Of a stretch of 64,000 bases of DNA, positions 49,555 through 60,010 are shown piece after piece. A program made the position numbers and the translations under genes. The notes under the pieces were generated by a model. It worked only from the letters and a program-made list of their open reading frames with translations, was not told the origin of the DNA and ran no database searches. The DNA comes from Rhizobium sp. C4. GTDB taxonomy: Bacteria; Pseudomonadota; Alphaproteobacteria; Rhizobiales; Rhizobiaceae. How positions within the stretch are numbered: the first letter of the stretch is position 1; each line of letters begins with the position of its first letter. Location: the NCBI RefSeq assembly GCF_021026315.1, contig NZ_JAJNCX010000003.1, positions 1 through 64,000 on the forward strand. Direction: 5' to 3'.

Positions 49555-49856
49555 TGCTCATTCCTTTGATGACATCATCGTCATTTTGCACCCCGACAAT
49601 ATTTCAGGTCGCTTGTCTGTAGCTTGCGCAATTACGGGCCCGTAATACACGGGGAGTGCCTGTTTTAACTTGTTAACAAAGAGTTAATGCAGGTCGAAGC
49701 GCGCCGCGCGCCCAGTTCTTCCTGCGTACCGAAGAACAGCCGCAGTGGGGCGATGTAGTGTTGTTTGAAGTAGCAGCGAGGCGCGTACGAACGCTGTCCT
49801 AAGGGATCGATCGGGGCCGGAAGATGACGGGAGAGGTGAAGTCTCAGGGGGGGAGA

Positions 49857-49946
49857 TGGCGGACAGAGAGGGATTCGAACCCTCGGTACGCTTTCACGTA
49901 CACACGCGTTCCAGGCGTGCGCCTTAAACCACTCGGCCACCTGTCC
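49857..49946 (-). tRNA. tRNA-Ser (anticodon GGA)
   Basis: 90-base class II tRNA. Acceptor GGACAGG pairs with CTGTCC; the D-arm begins GGCCGAGTGG; anticodon loop CTGGAAC carries GGA; a long variable arm (GTGTACGTGAAAGCGTAC region) and TTCGAATCC follow. Discriminator G and the CCA end are encoded. Reads UCC and UCU codons. Confidence 0.97.
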
Positions 49947-50295
49947 TTGCCTTGAACCGCCGTGGTTAAGTCGGCGGGTGCGGGGAGATTGCCTTGGCGG
50001 TAATTCCCTTGCTCTTTGCGCCGTCGACATCAATGACGTCGGCAGGCCGGGCGGATATATACCGATAGAATTGAAAGGATCAACTGCTTTCTTCCGAAAA
50101 AGTGGAAGCTTGTGAAGGCTTGATGACGAAGACGTGATGAGGCGGCCATTGTCGTTGGCAGGCCGGCTTTCTATTTAGGGCTCATGTCGATAAGGTGGAC
50201 CGACTTGAACGCGTGACTCGCGGTTGTTTCAACCGCTCCGGACGCGACAGGTCGGGATGAGACGTCAACAGACATTGTAGATGAGATAGAAGGTC

Positions 50296-50613
50296 ATGCG
50301 CTTTTTGCTGCGCCTGTTCAGTGTGTTCTTTCTGGCTGCTGCCGTTGTTGCCGGCACGGCGGACACGATCCAGTCGTTTGCGGCGGACACGCCGGTCATG
50401 ACGCCGGGCCTGACGGTGGTGGAATTCGTCGCCCCCAAGGCCCTTGAAAAGGCGGAGGCCTATGTTGTTGGCCTGCCGGACGGCACGCAGTTGCAGGACA
50501 TGCTTCTGCGCCTGTTCAGCCAGCCGGCCTTTGCGCTGTTCCTGGGGCTCGCGCTGATTTTCTGGATCCTCGGCTACAAGCGGAAGAAGCCGGCCGGTCG
50601 CTTCACGGCCTGA
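50296..50613 (+). CDS. Small membrane protein of unknown function
   Basis: 105 residues. An N-terminal hydrophobic stretch (LLRLFSVFFLAAAVVAGTA) and a C-terminal membrane helix (FALFLGLALIFWILGY) flank a 55-residue loop, and the tail is basic (KRKKPAGRF). It looks like a two-span membrane protein or a signal-peptide protein with a membrane tail. It is 85 bases upstream of msrA on the same strand and could share its promoter. Confidence 0.75.
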   Translation: MRFLLRLFSVFFLAAAVVAGTADTIQSFAADTPVMTPGLTVVEFVAPKALEKAEAYVVGLPDGTQLQDMLLRLFSQPAFALFLGLALIFWILGYKRKKPAGRFTA

Positions 50614-50698
50614 GACGTTTGAAAGGCCACCTTGTCGCGTCTCGCATGCCGCCTTCGCCTGAAGGCGTGTCCCGATTTCTCGTGTAAAGGAGATGACC

Positions 50699-51349
<651 letters not shown>

Positions 51350-51369
51350 TGCTTTGCTAAACTGAACAG

Positions 51370-51417
51370 GGGTATGGGAGCGGCTTTCATGGGGCCGCAC
51401 CCGTACCCAATTTTTTT
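51370..51417 (+). terminator. Terminator of msrA
   Basis: GGGTA...GGG..GCGGC pairs with GCCGC.CCC.TACCC, followed by TTTTTTT (51411-51417). Confidence 0.88.
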
Positions 51418-51569
51418 GACCGGTTGAGAAATTTTTGGTGAATTTTCTTTTCCGGCATGCAAGGATGCCGCGAGCTTGGTCCTTCTAGAGGGGAGGCCGG
51501 CGTTCCGCGGCCTTGAAGTGGAGGGGCGGCGGAAAGACCCGAAAACATCAGAAAACAGGGCTTTCAAAA

Positions 51570-52562
51570 ATGAAGAAATTCGTTCTCAGTCTCCTGGCCA
51601 CGGCGGCCATGGCCGCACCCGTGCTGGCCGCAGACGCCAAGCCGGCCATCATCTACGACCTCGGCGGCAAGTTCGACAAGTCGTTCAACGAAGCTGCCTT
51701 CCATGGCGCTGAGAAGTTCACCAAGGAAACCGGCACCAAGTTCCGCGAGTTCGAAATTTCCAACGATGCCCAGCGCGAACAGGCGCTTCGCAAGTTCGCC
51801 AAGGATGGCGACAACCCGATCGTAACGGCCGGCTTCAGCTGGACCGAAGCCATCACCAAGGTCGCTGCCGAATTCCCGAAGACGCAGTTCGTCGTCATCG
51901 ACACGGTCGTCAAGGCGCCGAACGTCAAGTCGATCGTCTTCAAGGAACAGGAAGGCTCCTACCTCGCCGGCGTCATGGCTGCCATGGCTGCCAAGTCCGG
52001 CACTGTCGGCTTCGTCGGCGGCATGGACATCCCGCTCATCCACCGTTTCGCCTGCGGCTATGCCGGCGGCGTGAAGTCGGTCAAGGCTGACGCCAAGGTT
52101 CTCCAGGCCTACACGGGCTCCGACCCGTCTGCATGGAACGACCCGGTCAAGGGCGGCGAAATCACCAAGTCGCAGATATCGCAGGGCGCTGACGTGGTTT
52201 ACCACGCTGCCGGCGGCACGGGCGTTGGCGTTCTCCAGGCTGCCGCAGACGCCGGCAAGCTCGGCATCGGCGTTGACTCGAACCAGAACGGCCTGCAGCC
52301 GGGCAAGGTTCTCACCTCGATGATGAAGCGCGTTGACGTTGCCGTCTATGATGCCTTCAAGGCTGGCAAGGACGGCACCTTCAAGGCTGGCATCGACGTG
52401 CTCGGCCTGAAGGAAAAGGGTGTTGATGTTGCCATGGACGACAACAACAAGAAGCTCGTGACCCCGGAAATGGAAGCCGCCGTCAAGAAGGCGCGCGCCG
52501 ACATCGAATCCGGCAAGGTGCAGGTCCACGACTACATGTCGGACGAAAAGTGCCCCTATTGA
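51570..52562 (+). CDS. BMP-family substrate-binding protein of a nucleoside ABC importer
   Basis: 330 residues. A signal peptide (MKKFVLSLLATAAMAAPVLA) ends with an Ala-x-Ala site and no lipobox, so the protein is free in the periplasm. The mature domain has YDLGGKFDKSFNEAAFHGAE and GFVGGMDIPLIHRFACGYAGG, the PnrA/BmpA fold that binds nucleosides. It feeds the ATPase and permeases starting at 53037. Its own terminator lets it be made in excess over the membrane parts. Confidence 0.94.
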   Translation: MKKFVLSLLATAAMAAPVLAADAKPAIIYDLGGKFDKSFNEAAFHGAEKFTKETGTKFREFEISNDAQREQALRKFAKDGDNPIVTAGFSWTEAITKVAAEFPKTQFVVIDTVVKAPNVKSIVFKEQEGSYLAGVMAAMAAKSGTVGFVGGMDIPLIHRFACGYAGGVKSVKADAKVLQAYTGSDPSAWNDPVKGGEITKSQISQGADVVYHAAGGTGVGVLQAAADAGKLGIGVDSNQNGLQPGKVLTSMMKRVDVAVYDAFKAGKDGTFKAGIDVLGLKEKGVDVAMDDNNKKLVTPEMEAAVKKARADIESGKVQVHDYMSDEKCPY

Positions 52563-52579
52563 TCGGTTGACGATATCAG

Positions 52580-52615
52580 GACCGCTCCCGGCTCATCCGG
52601 GAGCGGTCTTTTTTT
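52580..52615 (+). terminator. Terminator after the substrate-binding protein
   Basis: GACCGCTCCCGG-CTCAT-CCGGGAGCGGTC, a perfect 12-base stem, followed by seven T. Confidence 0.95.
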
Positions 52616-52708
52616 GCCGGATAAGAAAAGCAAGACGGCTGGGGAATGCGGATTTTGCGCTCATTGGCGGGCGCAGGCCATTGGCGGTGAGGCGAAGCCT
52701 CGATCCGG

Positions 52709-52921
52709 TCAGAAATGCGGTGGGCGGCTCACCGGATGGGCCTCGATGGATGCCTCTTCCAGCGCCATGAAGCGCTCGGCCAGGCGGTCGAGTTTCACCT
52801 GCATCGCATTGATGATTTTCCACTGGCGGGCCACTTCGCCTGACAGCTCCTCGATCATTCTTGCCTGATGTGCCGCATGTTCCTCAAGTCGGGCAATGCG
52901 GTCGTCTTCTGTCTGGCTCAT
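52709..52921 (-). CDS. slyX: SlyX family protein
   Basis: 70 residues forming a short coiled coil: DRIARLEEHAAHQARMIEEL then LSGEVARQWKIINAMQVKLD, with the conserved Q-W-K and a proline-rich tail ending HPVSRPPHF. Function unknown in the family. The ATG at 52921 (MSQTEDDR) is the family start; the long upstream extension is not. It is convergent-divergent between the binding protein and the ATPase genes and thus separates them. Confidence 0.9.
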   Translation of the reverse strand: MSQTEDDRIARLEEHAAHQARMIEELSGEVARQWKIINAMQVKLDRLAERFMALEEASIEAHPVSRPPHF

Positions 52922-53036
52922 CTTTGTCGTCCTCCAGAGTGCCCGGGTTTCGGGCCGGGCTTTACAAGCGGCAATTTGCCAGTCAACGTTGACAGCAATG
53001 CCGTTGGGGCCGGTCATCATCTGAAAACGGTTTGAC

Positions 53037-54572
53037 ATGAGCGATTTCGCGATAGAACTCAAGGGCATCGACAAGCGTTTCGGCGCGGTCCATGCCAACA
53101 AGAACATCAATCTCAAGGTCGCCAAGGGGACGATCCACGGCATTATCGGCGAAAATGGCGCCGGCAAGTCGACGTTGATGTCCATCCTCTACGGCTTCTA
53201 CCAGGCCGATAGCGGCGAGATTTTCATTTCCGGCCAGAAGGCCAATATCAAGGATTCCAAGGCTGCGATCTCCGCCGGCATCGGCATGGTCCACCAGCAT
53301 TTCATGCTCGTCGAGAATTTCTCCGTGCTCGAAAACATCATGCTGGGCGCCGAGGAAAGCGCGATCCTGACCAAGGGCATCACCAAGGCGCGGGCCGAAC
53401 TCAAGCGGCTCGAAGAGCAGTACGAGATGGAAGTCGATCCCGATGCGATCATCGAGGAGCTTCCCGTCGGCGTGCAGCAGCGTGTCGAAATCCTGAAAGC
53501 CATCTATCGCAAGGCCGATATCCTCATCCTCGACGAGCCGACGGGCGTGCTCACGCCTCCCGAGGCCGATCACCTGTTCCGCATCCTGGCGCAGCTGAAG
53601 GAGCAGGGAAAGACGGTGATCCTCATCACCCACAAGCTCCGCGAGATCATGGCGATCACCGACGAGGTTTCCGTCATGCGCCGCGGCGAAATGGTCGCCA
53701 CCCGCAAGACGTCCGAGACGAGTGTTGAAGAGCTGGCCGAGCTGATGGTCGGCCGCCGCGTTCTCCTGCATGTCGAAAAGGGCGAGGCAAAGCCGGGCGA
53801 GGTCAAGCTTTCCGTCCGCAACCTCACCGTCCGCGACAGCCGCGGCGTGACCATGGTCGACAATGTGTCCTTCGATGTGCGGGCTGGCGAGATCGTCGGG
53901 ATTGCCGGCGTCGCGGGCAACGGCCAGTCCGAACTTCTCGAAGCCATTGCCGGCATGCGCCCGGCAACCAGCGGCACGGTGACGCTCAACGGCCAGCCGG
54001 TGGACATCACCGGACCCGGCGACCCGGCCGACATGCGCCGCCGCGGCCTCGCCCATGTGCCGGAAGACCGCCATCACACCGGCCTCGTGCTGAAATTCGA
54101 GGAAGCCGAGAACGCCATGCTCGGCTACCACGGCGACAGGAAATTTGGCCAATCCTTCCTTCTCGATGTCGAGTCCGTCCGCAAGGATGCGATGGACAAG
54201 ATCGAGCAATACGACATCCGCCCGCCGAACCCGCGTCTCAAGACGGCGAACTTCTCCGGCGGCAACCAGCAGAAGATCGTTCTCGCGCGCGAAATGGAAC
54301 GCAATCCCGATGTGCTGATCATCGGCCAACCGACGCGCGGCGTCGACGTGGGCGCGATCGAATTCATCCACAAGCGCATCATCGAGATGCGTGATCAGGG
54401 CAAGGCCATCCTGCTCGTTTCGGTGGAGCTCGATGAAATCCGCTCGCTGGCCGACCGTATCATCGTCATGTTTGCCGGCCGCATTGCCGGCGAGCGCAAT
54501 CCGGATGCCTCCGAAGGCGAGATCGGCCTGTTGATGGCCGGCGTGGAACAGAAGCTGGAGGCCGCCGAATGA
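53037..54572 (+). CDS. Nucleoside/simple-sugar ABC transporter ATPase (two ABC domains)
   Basis: 511 residues with tandem ABC domains. Domain 1 has Walker A GENGAGKST and Walker B ILILDEPTGVLTP; its signature is LPVGVQQRVEI. Domain 2 has a degenerate Walker A (GVAGNGQSE) and signature FSGGNQQKIVLARE. The pattern is that of RbsA/BmpE-type ATPases. It powers import of nucleosides bound by the BMP protein. Its stop overlaps the first permease ATG. Confidence 0.95.
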   Translation: MSDFAIELKGIDKRFGAVHANKNINLKVAKGTIHGIIGENGAGKSTLMSILYGFYQADSGEIFISGQKANIKDSKAAISAGIGMVHQHFMLVENFSVLENIMLGAEESAILTKGITKARAELKRLEEQYEMEVDPDAIIEELPVGVQQRVEILKAIYRKADILILDEPTGVLTPPEADHLFRILAQLKEQGKTVILITHKLREIMAITDEVSVMRRGEMVATRKTSETSVEELAELMVGRRVLLHVEKGEAKPGEVKLSVRNLTVRDSRGVTMVDNVSFDVRAGEIVGIAGVAGNGQSELLEAIAGMRPATSGTVTLNGQPVDITGPGDPADMRRRGLAHVPEDRHHTGLVLKFEEAENAMLGYHGDRKFGQSFLLDVESVRKDAMDKIEQYDIRPPNPRLKTANFSGGNQQKIVLAREMERNPDVLIIGQPTRGVDVGAIEFIHKRIIEMRDQGKAILLVSVELDEIRSLADRIIVMFAGRIAGERNPDASEGEIGLLMAGVEQKLEAAE

Positions 54573-55696
54573 GCACCCCTTTCGCGAAACTGCCGGTCTG
54601 GGTGGAATATGCCCTCATTCCGCTGGTCAACCTTGCCGTCGCCTTCCTCGTCGCCGGTATCGTCGTGGTCTTCGTCGGTGAAAACCCGCTGGAAGCCGCC
54701 CGCATCATGATCACCGGCGCCTTCGGCTCGGGCGAGGGCATCGGCTTCACGCTCTATTACGCCACCTATTTCATCTTCACCGGCCTTGCCGTGGCCGTCG
54801 CCTTTCATGCCGGCCTGTTCAATATCGGCGCGGAAGGTCAGGCCTATGTCGGCGGCATCGGCGTTGCGGCAGCCTGTCTGACCTTCGACCACACCATGCC
54901 CTGGTATCTCGTCTTCGTGCTGGCAAGCCTCGGTGCCATGGCCTTTGGCGCGCTCTGGGCGCTGATCCCGGCCTGGCTGCAGGCCTATCGCGGCAGCCAT
55001 ATCGTGATCACCACGATCATGTTCAACTATATCGCATCGAACCTGATGCTCTACATGCTGCTCAACGTCTTCAAGCCGCTCGGCCAGATGGCGGCGCAGT
55101 CGCGCACCTTCGAGCCCGGCGGGCAATTGCCGAAGCTCGATTGGCTGCTTTCGATCTTCGGGCTCGACATCGGTGGCGCGCCGTTCAACTTCTCTTTCCT
55201 CGTCGCGCTGGTGGCCGCCTTCGTCGTCTGGGTGCTGATCTGGCGCACCCGCCTTGGCTATGAAATGCGCACCATGGGCTTCCAGCCGCATGCCGCGCGC
55301 TTCGCCGGCATGAAGAGCAAGCGCATCGTCGTCATCGCCATGCTGATTTCCGGCGCGCTGGCCGGTCTGATGGCGCTGAACCCGATCATGGGCGACCAGT
55401 ATCGCATCCAGCAGGATTTCGTCACCGGCGCCGGCTTCGTCGGCATCGCGGTCGCGCTCATGGGCCGCTCGCATCCGGTCGGCATCGTGCTAGCCGCCAT
55501 CCTCTTCGGCATGCTCTATCAGGGCGGTGCCGAGCTTTCCTTCGACATGCCGGAAATCACCCGCGACATGATCGTCGTCATCCAGGGTCTCGTCATCCTG
55601 TTTGCCGGCGCGCTTGAACATATGTTCCGTCCCGCCATCACCGCGTTCTTCGCGAGGGCAAGCAAATCCCGCAGCGAAGCGGCAGCAGGGGCCTGA
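54569..55696 (+). CDS. Nucleoside ABC transporter permease 1
   Basis: 375 residues with about eight to ten membrane segments and the branched-chain/simple-sugar permease pattern (HAGLFNIGAEGQAYVGGIG, SHIVITTIMFNYIA, TRLGYEMRTMGFQPHAARFAG). It pairs with the next permease as a heterodimer. Overlap with the ATPase gene by four bases shows coupled translation. Confidence 0.94.
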   Translation: MSTPFAKLPVWVEYALIPLVNLAVAFLVAGIVVVFVGENPLEAARIMITGAFGSGEGIGFTLYYATYFIFTGLAVAVAFHAGLFNIGAEGQAYVGGIGVAAACLTFDHTMPWYLVFVLASLGAMAFGALWALIPAWLQAYRGSHIVITTIMFNYIASNLMLYMLLNVFKPLGQMAAQSRTFEPGGQLPKLDWLLSIFGLDIGGAPFNFSFLVALVAAFVVWVLIWRTRLGYEMRTMGFQPHAARFAGMKSKRIVVIAMLISGALAGLMALNPIMGDQYRIQQDFVTGAGFVGIAVALMGRSHPVGIVLAAILFGMLYQGGAELSFDMPEITRDMIVVIQGLVILFAGALEHMFRPAITAFFARASKSRSEAAAGA

Positions 55697-55698
55697 CC

Positions 55699-56667
55699 AT
55701 GGATCACAACACGATTATCGTTCTCCTTCAGTCCACCATCCGCGTCTCGGTGCCGCTGATCCTGACGGCACTCGCCGGCCTTTATGCCGAGCGTTCCGGC
55801 GTGGTCGATATCGGCCTTGAGGGCAAGATGCTCGCCGCCGCCTTTGCAGGTGCTGCAACCGCCGCCGTCACCGGCTCGGCGCTGACCGGCATCGGGGCTG
55901 CCATGCTGGTCTCCGTCGCGCTCTCGCTCGTTCACGGCTATGCCTCGATCAGCCAGCGCGGCGACCAGATCGTTTCGGGCACGGCGATCAACTTCATCGC
56001 GGCTGGTGCCACCGTCATTCTCGGTCAGGCCTGGTTCGCGCAAGGCGGACGAACGCCGGCGCTTTCCGCCGATGCGCGGCTTGCGACCTACAAGCTGCCG
56101 GGGGCAGATGCCGTGCGCGATGTGCCGGTTCTCGGGCCGATCTACTCGGATCTCCTGTCCGGCCATTATCTCCTGACCTATTTCGCCTTCGCCATGGTGC
56201 CGATCACCTGGTGGGTGCTCTACCGCACGCGCTTTGGCCTCAGGCTCCGCGCCGTCGGTGAAAATCCGGGTGCGGTCGACACGGCCGGCATCTCGGTCGT
56301 GCGCATGCGCTATCTCGCCGTCATCTGCGGCGGCATGCTCTGCGGTCTCGCCGGGGCCTATCTCTCCATGGCGCTGGCCAATGGTTTCGTGAAGAACATG
56401 TCGGCCGGCCGCGGCTTCATCGCGCTCGCCGCCCTCGTCTTCGCCAACTGGAAGCCGAAGAACATTCTTCTCACCTGCCTCCTGTTCGGCTTCCTCGACG
56501 CATTGTCGATTTACAGCCAGAACGTGGAACTTCCGATCATGAGCAGCATTCCCGATCAGGCCATCCAGGCGCTGCCCTACATCCTGACCGTGGTTCTGCT
56601 GGCCGGCTTCATCGGCAAGGCCTCGCCGCCCAAGGCCTCGGGCGTGCCTTATGTGAAGGAGCGTTGA
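55699..56667 (+). CDS. Nucleoside ABC transporter permease 2
   Basis: 322 residues, same family as the previous permease: AERSGVVDIGLEGKMLAAAF, RGDQIVSGTAINFIAAG, TRFGLRLRAVGENPGAVDTAG. About eight membrane segments. It follows after two bases and precedes cdd by one base, so transport and catabolism are one transcript. Confidence 0.94.
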   Translation: MDHNTIIVLLQSTIRVSVPLILTALAGLYAERSGVVDIGLEGKMLAAAFAGAATAAVTGSALTGIGAAMLVSVALSLVHGYASISQRGDQIVSGTAINFIAAGATVILGQAWFAQGGRTPALSADARLATYKLPGADAVRDVPVLGPIYSDLLSGHYLLTYFAFAMVPITWWVLYRTRFGLRLRAVGENPGAVDTAGISVVRMRYLAVICGGMLCGLAGAYLSMALANGFVKNMSAGRGFIALAALVFANWKPKNILLTCLLFGFLDALSIYSQNVELPIMSSIPDQAIQALPYILTVVLLAGFIGKASPPKASGVPYVKER

Positions 56668-56668
56668 T

Positions 56669-57061
56669 ATGTCGGCAGACCTTTATGAAGCCGCGAAAAA
56701 GGCCATGGCGCTCTGCCATGCGCCCTACTCGAAATTCCCCGTCGGTGCGGCCATCCGCGCCGAGGACGGCAAGATCTATGCCGGCGCCAATATCGAGAAC
56801 CTCGCCTTCCCGGAAGGCTGGTGCGCGGAGACAACCGCGATCAGCCACATGGTCATGGGCGGGGCGAAACAGATCGTCGAGATCGCCGTGATTGCCGAAA
56901 AGCTGGCGCTCTGCCCGCCCTGCGGCGGCTGCCGCCAGCGCATCAAGGAGTTCGCGAGCGTCAACACGCGCATCTATCTCTGCGACGAGACGGGCGTGAA
57001 GAAGACGATGACGATGAACGAGCTGCTGCCGCACAGCTTCGAAACCGAGGTGATCGGATGA
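56669..57061 (+). CDS. cdd: Cytidine deaminase
   Basis: 130 residues, the small tetrameric type. Zinc and catalytic motifs are WCAETTAISHM (Cys and Glu) and CPPCGGCRQRIKEF (two Cys). It converts cytidine and deoxycytidine to uridine forms. GAAGGAG lies nine bases upstream. It overlaps punA by four bases (ATGA). Confidence 0.95.
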   Translation: MSADLYEAAKKAMALCHAPYSKFPVGAAIRAEDGKIYAGANIENLAFPEGWCAETTAISHMVMGGAKQIVEIAVIAEKLALCPPCGGCRQRIKEFASVNTRIYLCDETGVKKTMTMNELLPHSFETEVIG

Positions 57062-57858
57062 GGGCGACGATCGACCTTCTGGTCTCGAAGCTCGATGGCC
57101 TCTTGCCGCGCCACGGCATCGTGCTCGGCTCCGGTCTCGGCTCTCTGGTCGAGGCCGTCGATGTCGTCACCCGCATTCCCTATTCCGAACTCGATGCCTT
57201 CCCTGTCAGCGCCGTTTCCGGCCATGCCGGTGAACTGGTGGCGGGCAGGCTGAACGGCGTGCCTGTCATTATGCTTTCAGGCCGCGTGCACTACTATGAA
57301 AAGGGCGATGCCGCAGCGATGCGCCGGCCGCTGGAAGTGCTGAAGGGCATCGGCGTTACGCATCTGATCCTGACCAATTCGGCAGGCTCGCTCCGCGAAG
57401 ACATGCCGCCGGGTTCGGTGATGCGCATTTCCGATCACATCAACTTCACGGGCCGCAACCCGCTGATCGGCGAGGAGACGGACGACCGCTTCGTCGGACT
57501 GACCAATGCCTATGACGCCGACATGGCCGTCGACATGGAACGTGCGGCGATGAAGACCGGCGTGCCGCTCAAGAACGGCGTCTACATGTGGTTCTCCGGC
57601 CCGAGCTTCGAGACGCCGGCGGAAATCCGCATGGCCCGCATCATGGGGGCGGATGCGGTCGGCATGTCGACCGTGCCGGAAGTGATCCTTGCCCGCTTCC
57701 TCGGGCTCAAGGTGGCGGCCGCCTCCGTCATCACCAATTACGCCGCCGGCATGACCGGCAATGAACTGTCGCATCATGAAACCAAGGACATGGCTCCTGT
57801 CGGCGGAAGCCGGCTGGCGACGATCCTGAAAGACATGATCGCGGGTGGAGAAAACTGA
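57058..57858 (+). CDS. punA: Purine-nucleoside phosphorylase (trimeric type)
   Basis: 266 residues. GIVLGSGLGSLVEAV is the phosphate loop, SGRVHYYEKGD and LTNSAGSLRED the core, and NYAAGMTGNELSHHE closes the base pocket. It splits inosine, guanosine and deoxy forms into base and (deoxy)ribose-1-phosphate. The ATG at 57058 is inside the cdd stop overlap. deoC follows by one base. Confidence 0.93.
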   Translation: MRATIDLLVSKLDGLLPRHGIVLGSGLGSLVEAVDVVTRIPYSELDAFPVSAVSGHAGELVAGRLNGVPVIMLSGRVHYYEKGDAAAMRRPLEVLKGIGVTHLILTNSAGSLREDMPPGSVMRISDHINFTGRNPLIGEETDDRFVGLTNAYDADMAVDMERAAMKTGVPLKNGVYMWFSGPSFETPAEIRMARIMGADAVGMSTVPEVILARFLGLKVAAASVITNYAAGMTGNELSHHETKDMAPVGGSRLATILKDMIAGGEN

Positions 57859-57859
57859 C

Positions 57860-58633
57860 ATGACATCGACCGACCTCAAGGCCGTCGCCAGGCAGGCGCT
57901 CGCCTGCCTCGACCTCACCAACCTCAACGACGACTGCACGCCGGAAGCGATCGAAAAGCTCTGTGCCGATGCACAGACGAAGTTCGGCAACACCGCCGCC
58001 ATCTGCATCTGGCCGCGCTTCATTGCGCAGGCACGCGGAATCCTCGGTGCAGGCAGCCCGATCAAGATCGCAACCGTCGTGAACTTCCCCTCCGGCGAAT
58101 TGTCGCTTGAGACCGTGATCGGCGAAACCGAGCAGGCGATTGCCGATGGCGCGGACGAGATCGATCTCGTCATCCCCTACAAGGAATTCATGATCGGCCA
58201 GAAGGCCTCCGCCCGGCTGATGATCGCGGCGATCCGCGAGCGCTGCAAGGCGCCGGTCAAGCTCAAGACGATCCTCGAAACCGGCATTATGGAGGATGGC
58301 GCCCTGATCCGCGAGGCATCCGCCATCGCGCTCAAGGAAGGCGCCGATTTCATCAAGACCTCGACCGGCAAGGTCCGCGTCAACGCAACGCCGGAAGCCG
58401 CGCGCATCATGCTGGAGGAGATCAAGGCCTCCGGAAAGCCCGCCGGCTTCAAGCCCGCCGGTGGCGTTCGCACGGTGGCCGATGCCGCGATCTATCTCGG
58501 CATGGCCGATGAGATCATGGGTGCCGGCTGGGCGAGCGCCCAAACATTCCGCTTCGGCGCATCCGGCCTGCTCGGCGATATCCTCGCCGTGCTGGGCGAT
58601 ACGCCGGCCGCGCCGAACACGGCGGCCTATTGA
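57860..58633 (+). CDS. deoC: Deoxyribose-phosphate aldolase
   Basis: 257 residues of the longer (E. coli-like) type. Schiff-base Lys166 is in DFIKTSTGK and a second lysine in GFKPAGGVRT. LDLTNLNDDCT opens the barrel. It cleaves deoxyribose-5-phosphate to acetaldehyde and glyceraldehyde-3-phosphate, the exit from nucleoside sugar breakdown. The ATG at 57860 is preferred to one five codons earlier that overlaps punA. Confidence 0.94.
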   Translation: MTSTDLKAVARQALACLDLTNLNDDCTPEAIEKLCADAQTKFGNTAAICIWPRFIAQARGILGAGSPIKIATVVNFPSGELSLETVIGETEQAIADGADEIDLVIPYKEFMIGQKASARLMIAAIRERCKAPVKLKTILETGIMEDGALIREASAIALKEGADFIKTSTGKVRVNATPEAARIMLEEIKASGKPAGFKPAGGVRTVADAAIYLGMADEIMGAGWASAQTFRFGASGLLGDILAVLGDTPAAPNTAAY

Positions 58634-58644
58634 GGCGCGATCCG

Positions 58645-59952
58645 GTGCTGCCGCAGGAGACCATCCGCCGCAAGCGCAATGGAGAGACGCTGTCGGGCGA
58701 GGAGATCGCCCGCTTCGTTGAGGGCTTCACGGCGGGCGCAATTTCCGAAGGCCAGGTCGCGGCCTTCGCCATGGCCGTCTGGTTCAAGGGCATGGCGCGC
58801 GACGAGACGGTGGCGCTAACGCTGGCCATGCGCGACAGCGGCGACGTGCTCGACTGGTCCGACATCGGCAGCCCGATTGCCGACAAGCATTCGACCGGCG
58901 GCGTCGGCGACAATGTCTCGCTGATGCTCGCCCCGATCGTGGCCTCACTCGGCCTTGCCGTGCCCATGATCTCGGGTCGTGGGCTTGGCCATACCGGCGG
59001 CACGCTCGACAAGCTGGAATCCATTGCCGGCTACAACATCATGCCCGACGAGGCGCTGTTCCGCAAAACCGTGCGCGAGACCGGCTGCGCCATCATCGGC
59101 CAGACAGGCGATCTGGCACCTGCCGACAAGCGGCTTTACGCTATCCGCGACGTGACGGCGACGGTGGACAGCGTGCCGCTCATCACCGCCTCGATCCTCT
59201 CCAAGAAACTCGCCGCCGGGCTCGAAACGCTGGTGCTGGACGTCAAGGTCGGCAGCGGCGCCTTCATGACAGATCTGGAAGAGGCGCGGACACTGGCCCG
59301 CTCGCTGGTCGAGGTGGCGAACGGCGCGGGCGTGAAGACCTCGGCGCTGATCACCGACATGAACGAACCGCTGGCCGACTGCGCCGGCAATGCGCTGGAA
59401 GTCATCCACGCGCTCGATTTCCTCAAAGGCCTTAAACAAGGCAGCCGGAGCGAGGCGGTGACGCTGGCGTTGGCGGCTGAAATGCTGCTCTCCGCCTGCG
59501 TTGTCGCAACGGCCGAAGAGGGCAGGGGACAAGCGGAGGCGGCAATTGCCTCGGGTCGCGCACTGGAGACATTCGGCCGGATGATTTCAAGCCTCGGCGG
59601 GCCGGCGGATTTCGTTGATCGGCCATGGGCTCATATGCCGAAGGCGGCCGTCGAGGTCGTGGTGGAAGCGCCGCAGGCGGGCGTGTTGACTTCCTGCAAG
59701 GCTCGCGAGGTCGGCATGGCCGTGATCGGTCTCGGCGGCGGGCGCATCCTGCCCAGCGACGCGGTCGATCATTCCGTGGGCTTCACGGGATTGCTCCCGC
59801 TCGGAACGCGGGTCGAGAAGGGCGATGTCATCGCCCGCATCCATGCCCGCGACGAAGGCTCCGCTGCAAAGGCGCGCGCGGAGCTGCTGGCAAGCTACAC
59901 GATCGACGAGGGCGGGCAGGGGCCGCGCATCTCCATTGTCGAGAAGATCTGA
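58645..59952 (+). CDS. deoA: Thymidine phosphorylase
   Basis: 435 residues of the pyrimidine-nucleoside phosphorylase family. KHSTGGVGDNVSLMLAP is the phosphate site; SGRGLGHTGGTLDKLESI is the family signature; the C-terminal domain has DHSVGFTGLLPLG. It releases thymine or uracil from nucleosides. No ATG is near the start. GTG at 58645 has GAGG nine bases upstream and aligns with known N-termini; TTG at 58630, overlapping the deoC stop, is an alternative. Confidence 0.93.
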   Translation: MLPQETIRRKRNGETLSGEEIARFVEGFTAGAISEGQVAAFAMAVWFKGMARDETVALTLAMRDSGDVLDWSDIGSPIADKHSTGGVGDNVSLMLAPIVASLGLAVPMISGRGLGHTGGTLDKLESIAGYNIMPDEALFRKTVRETGCAIIGQTGDLAPADKRLYAIRDVTATVDSVPLITASILSKKLAAGLETLVLDVKVGSGAFMTDLEEARTLARSLVEVANGAGVKTSALITDMNEPLADCAGNALEVIHALDFLKGLKQGSRSEAVTLALAAEMLLSACVVATAEEGRGQAEAAIASGRALETFGRMISSLGGPADFVDRPWAHMPKAAVEVVVEAPQAGVLTSCKAREVGMAVIGLGGGRILPSDAVDHSVGFTGLLPLGTRVEKGDVIARIHARDEGSAAKARAELLASYTIDEGGQGPRISIVEKI

Positions 59953-60010
59953 ACCTGTTGGTGTCGTGCCGGCTTAGGGACAAGCCGGCTTCCGCTTCTT
60001 CGTCCGGCGC

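Noticed and set aside
52922-53185. N-terminal extension of slyX
   Set aside because: Overlaps the start of the divergent ABC ATPase gene and is not SlyX-like.
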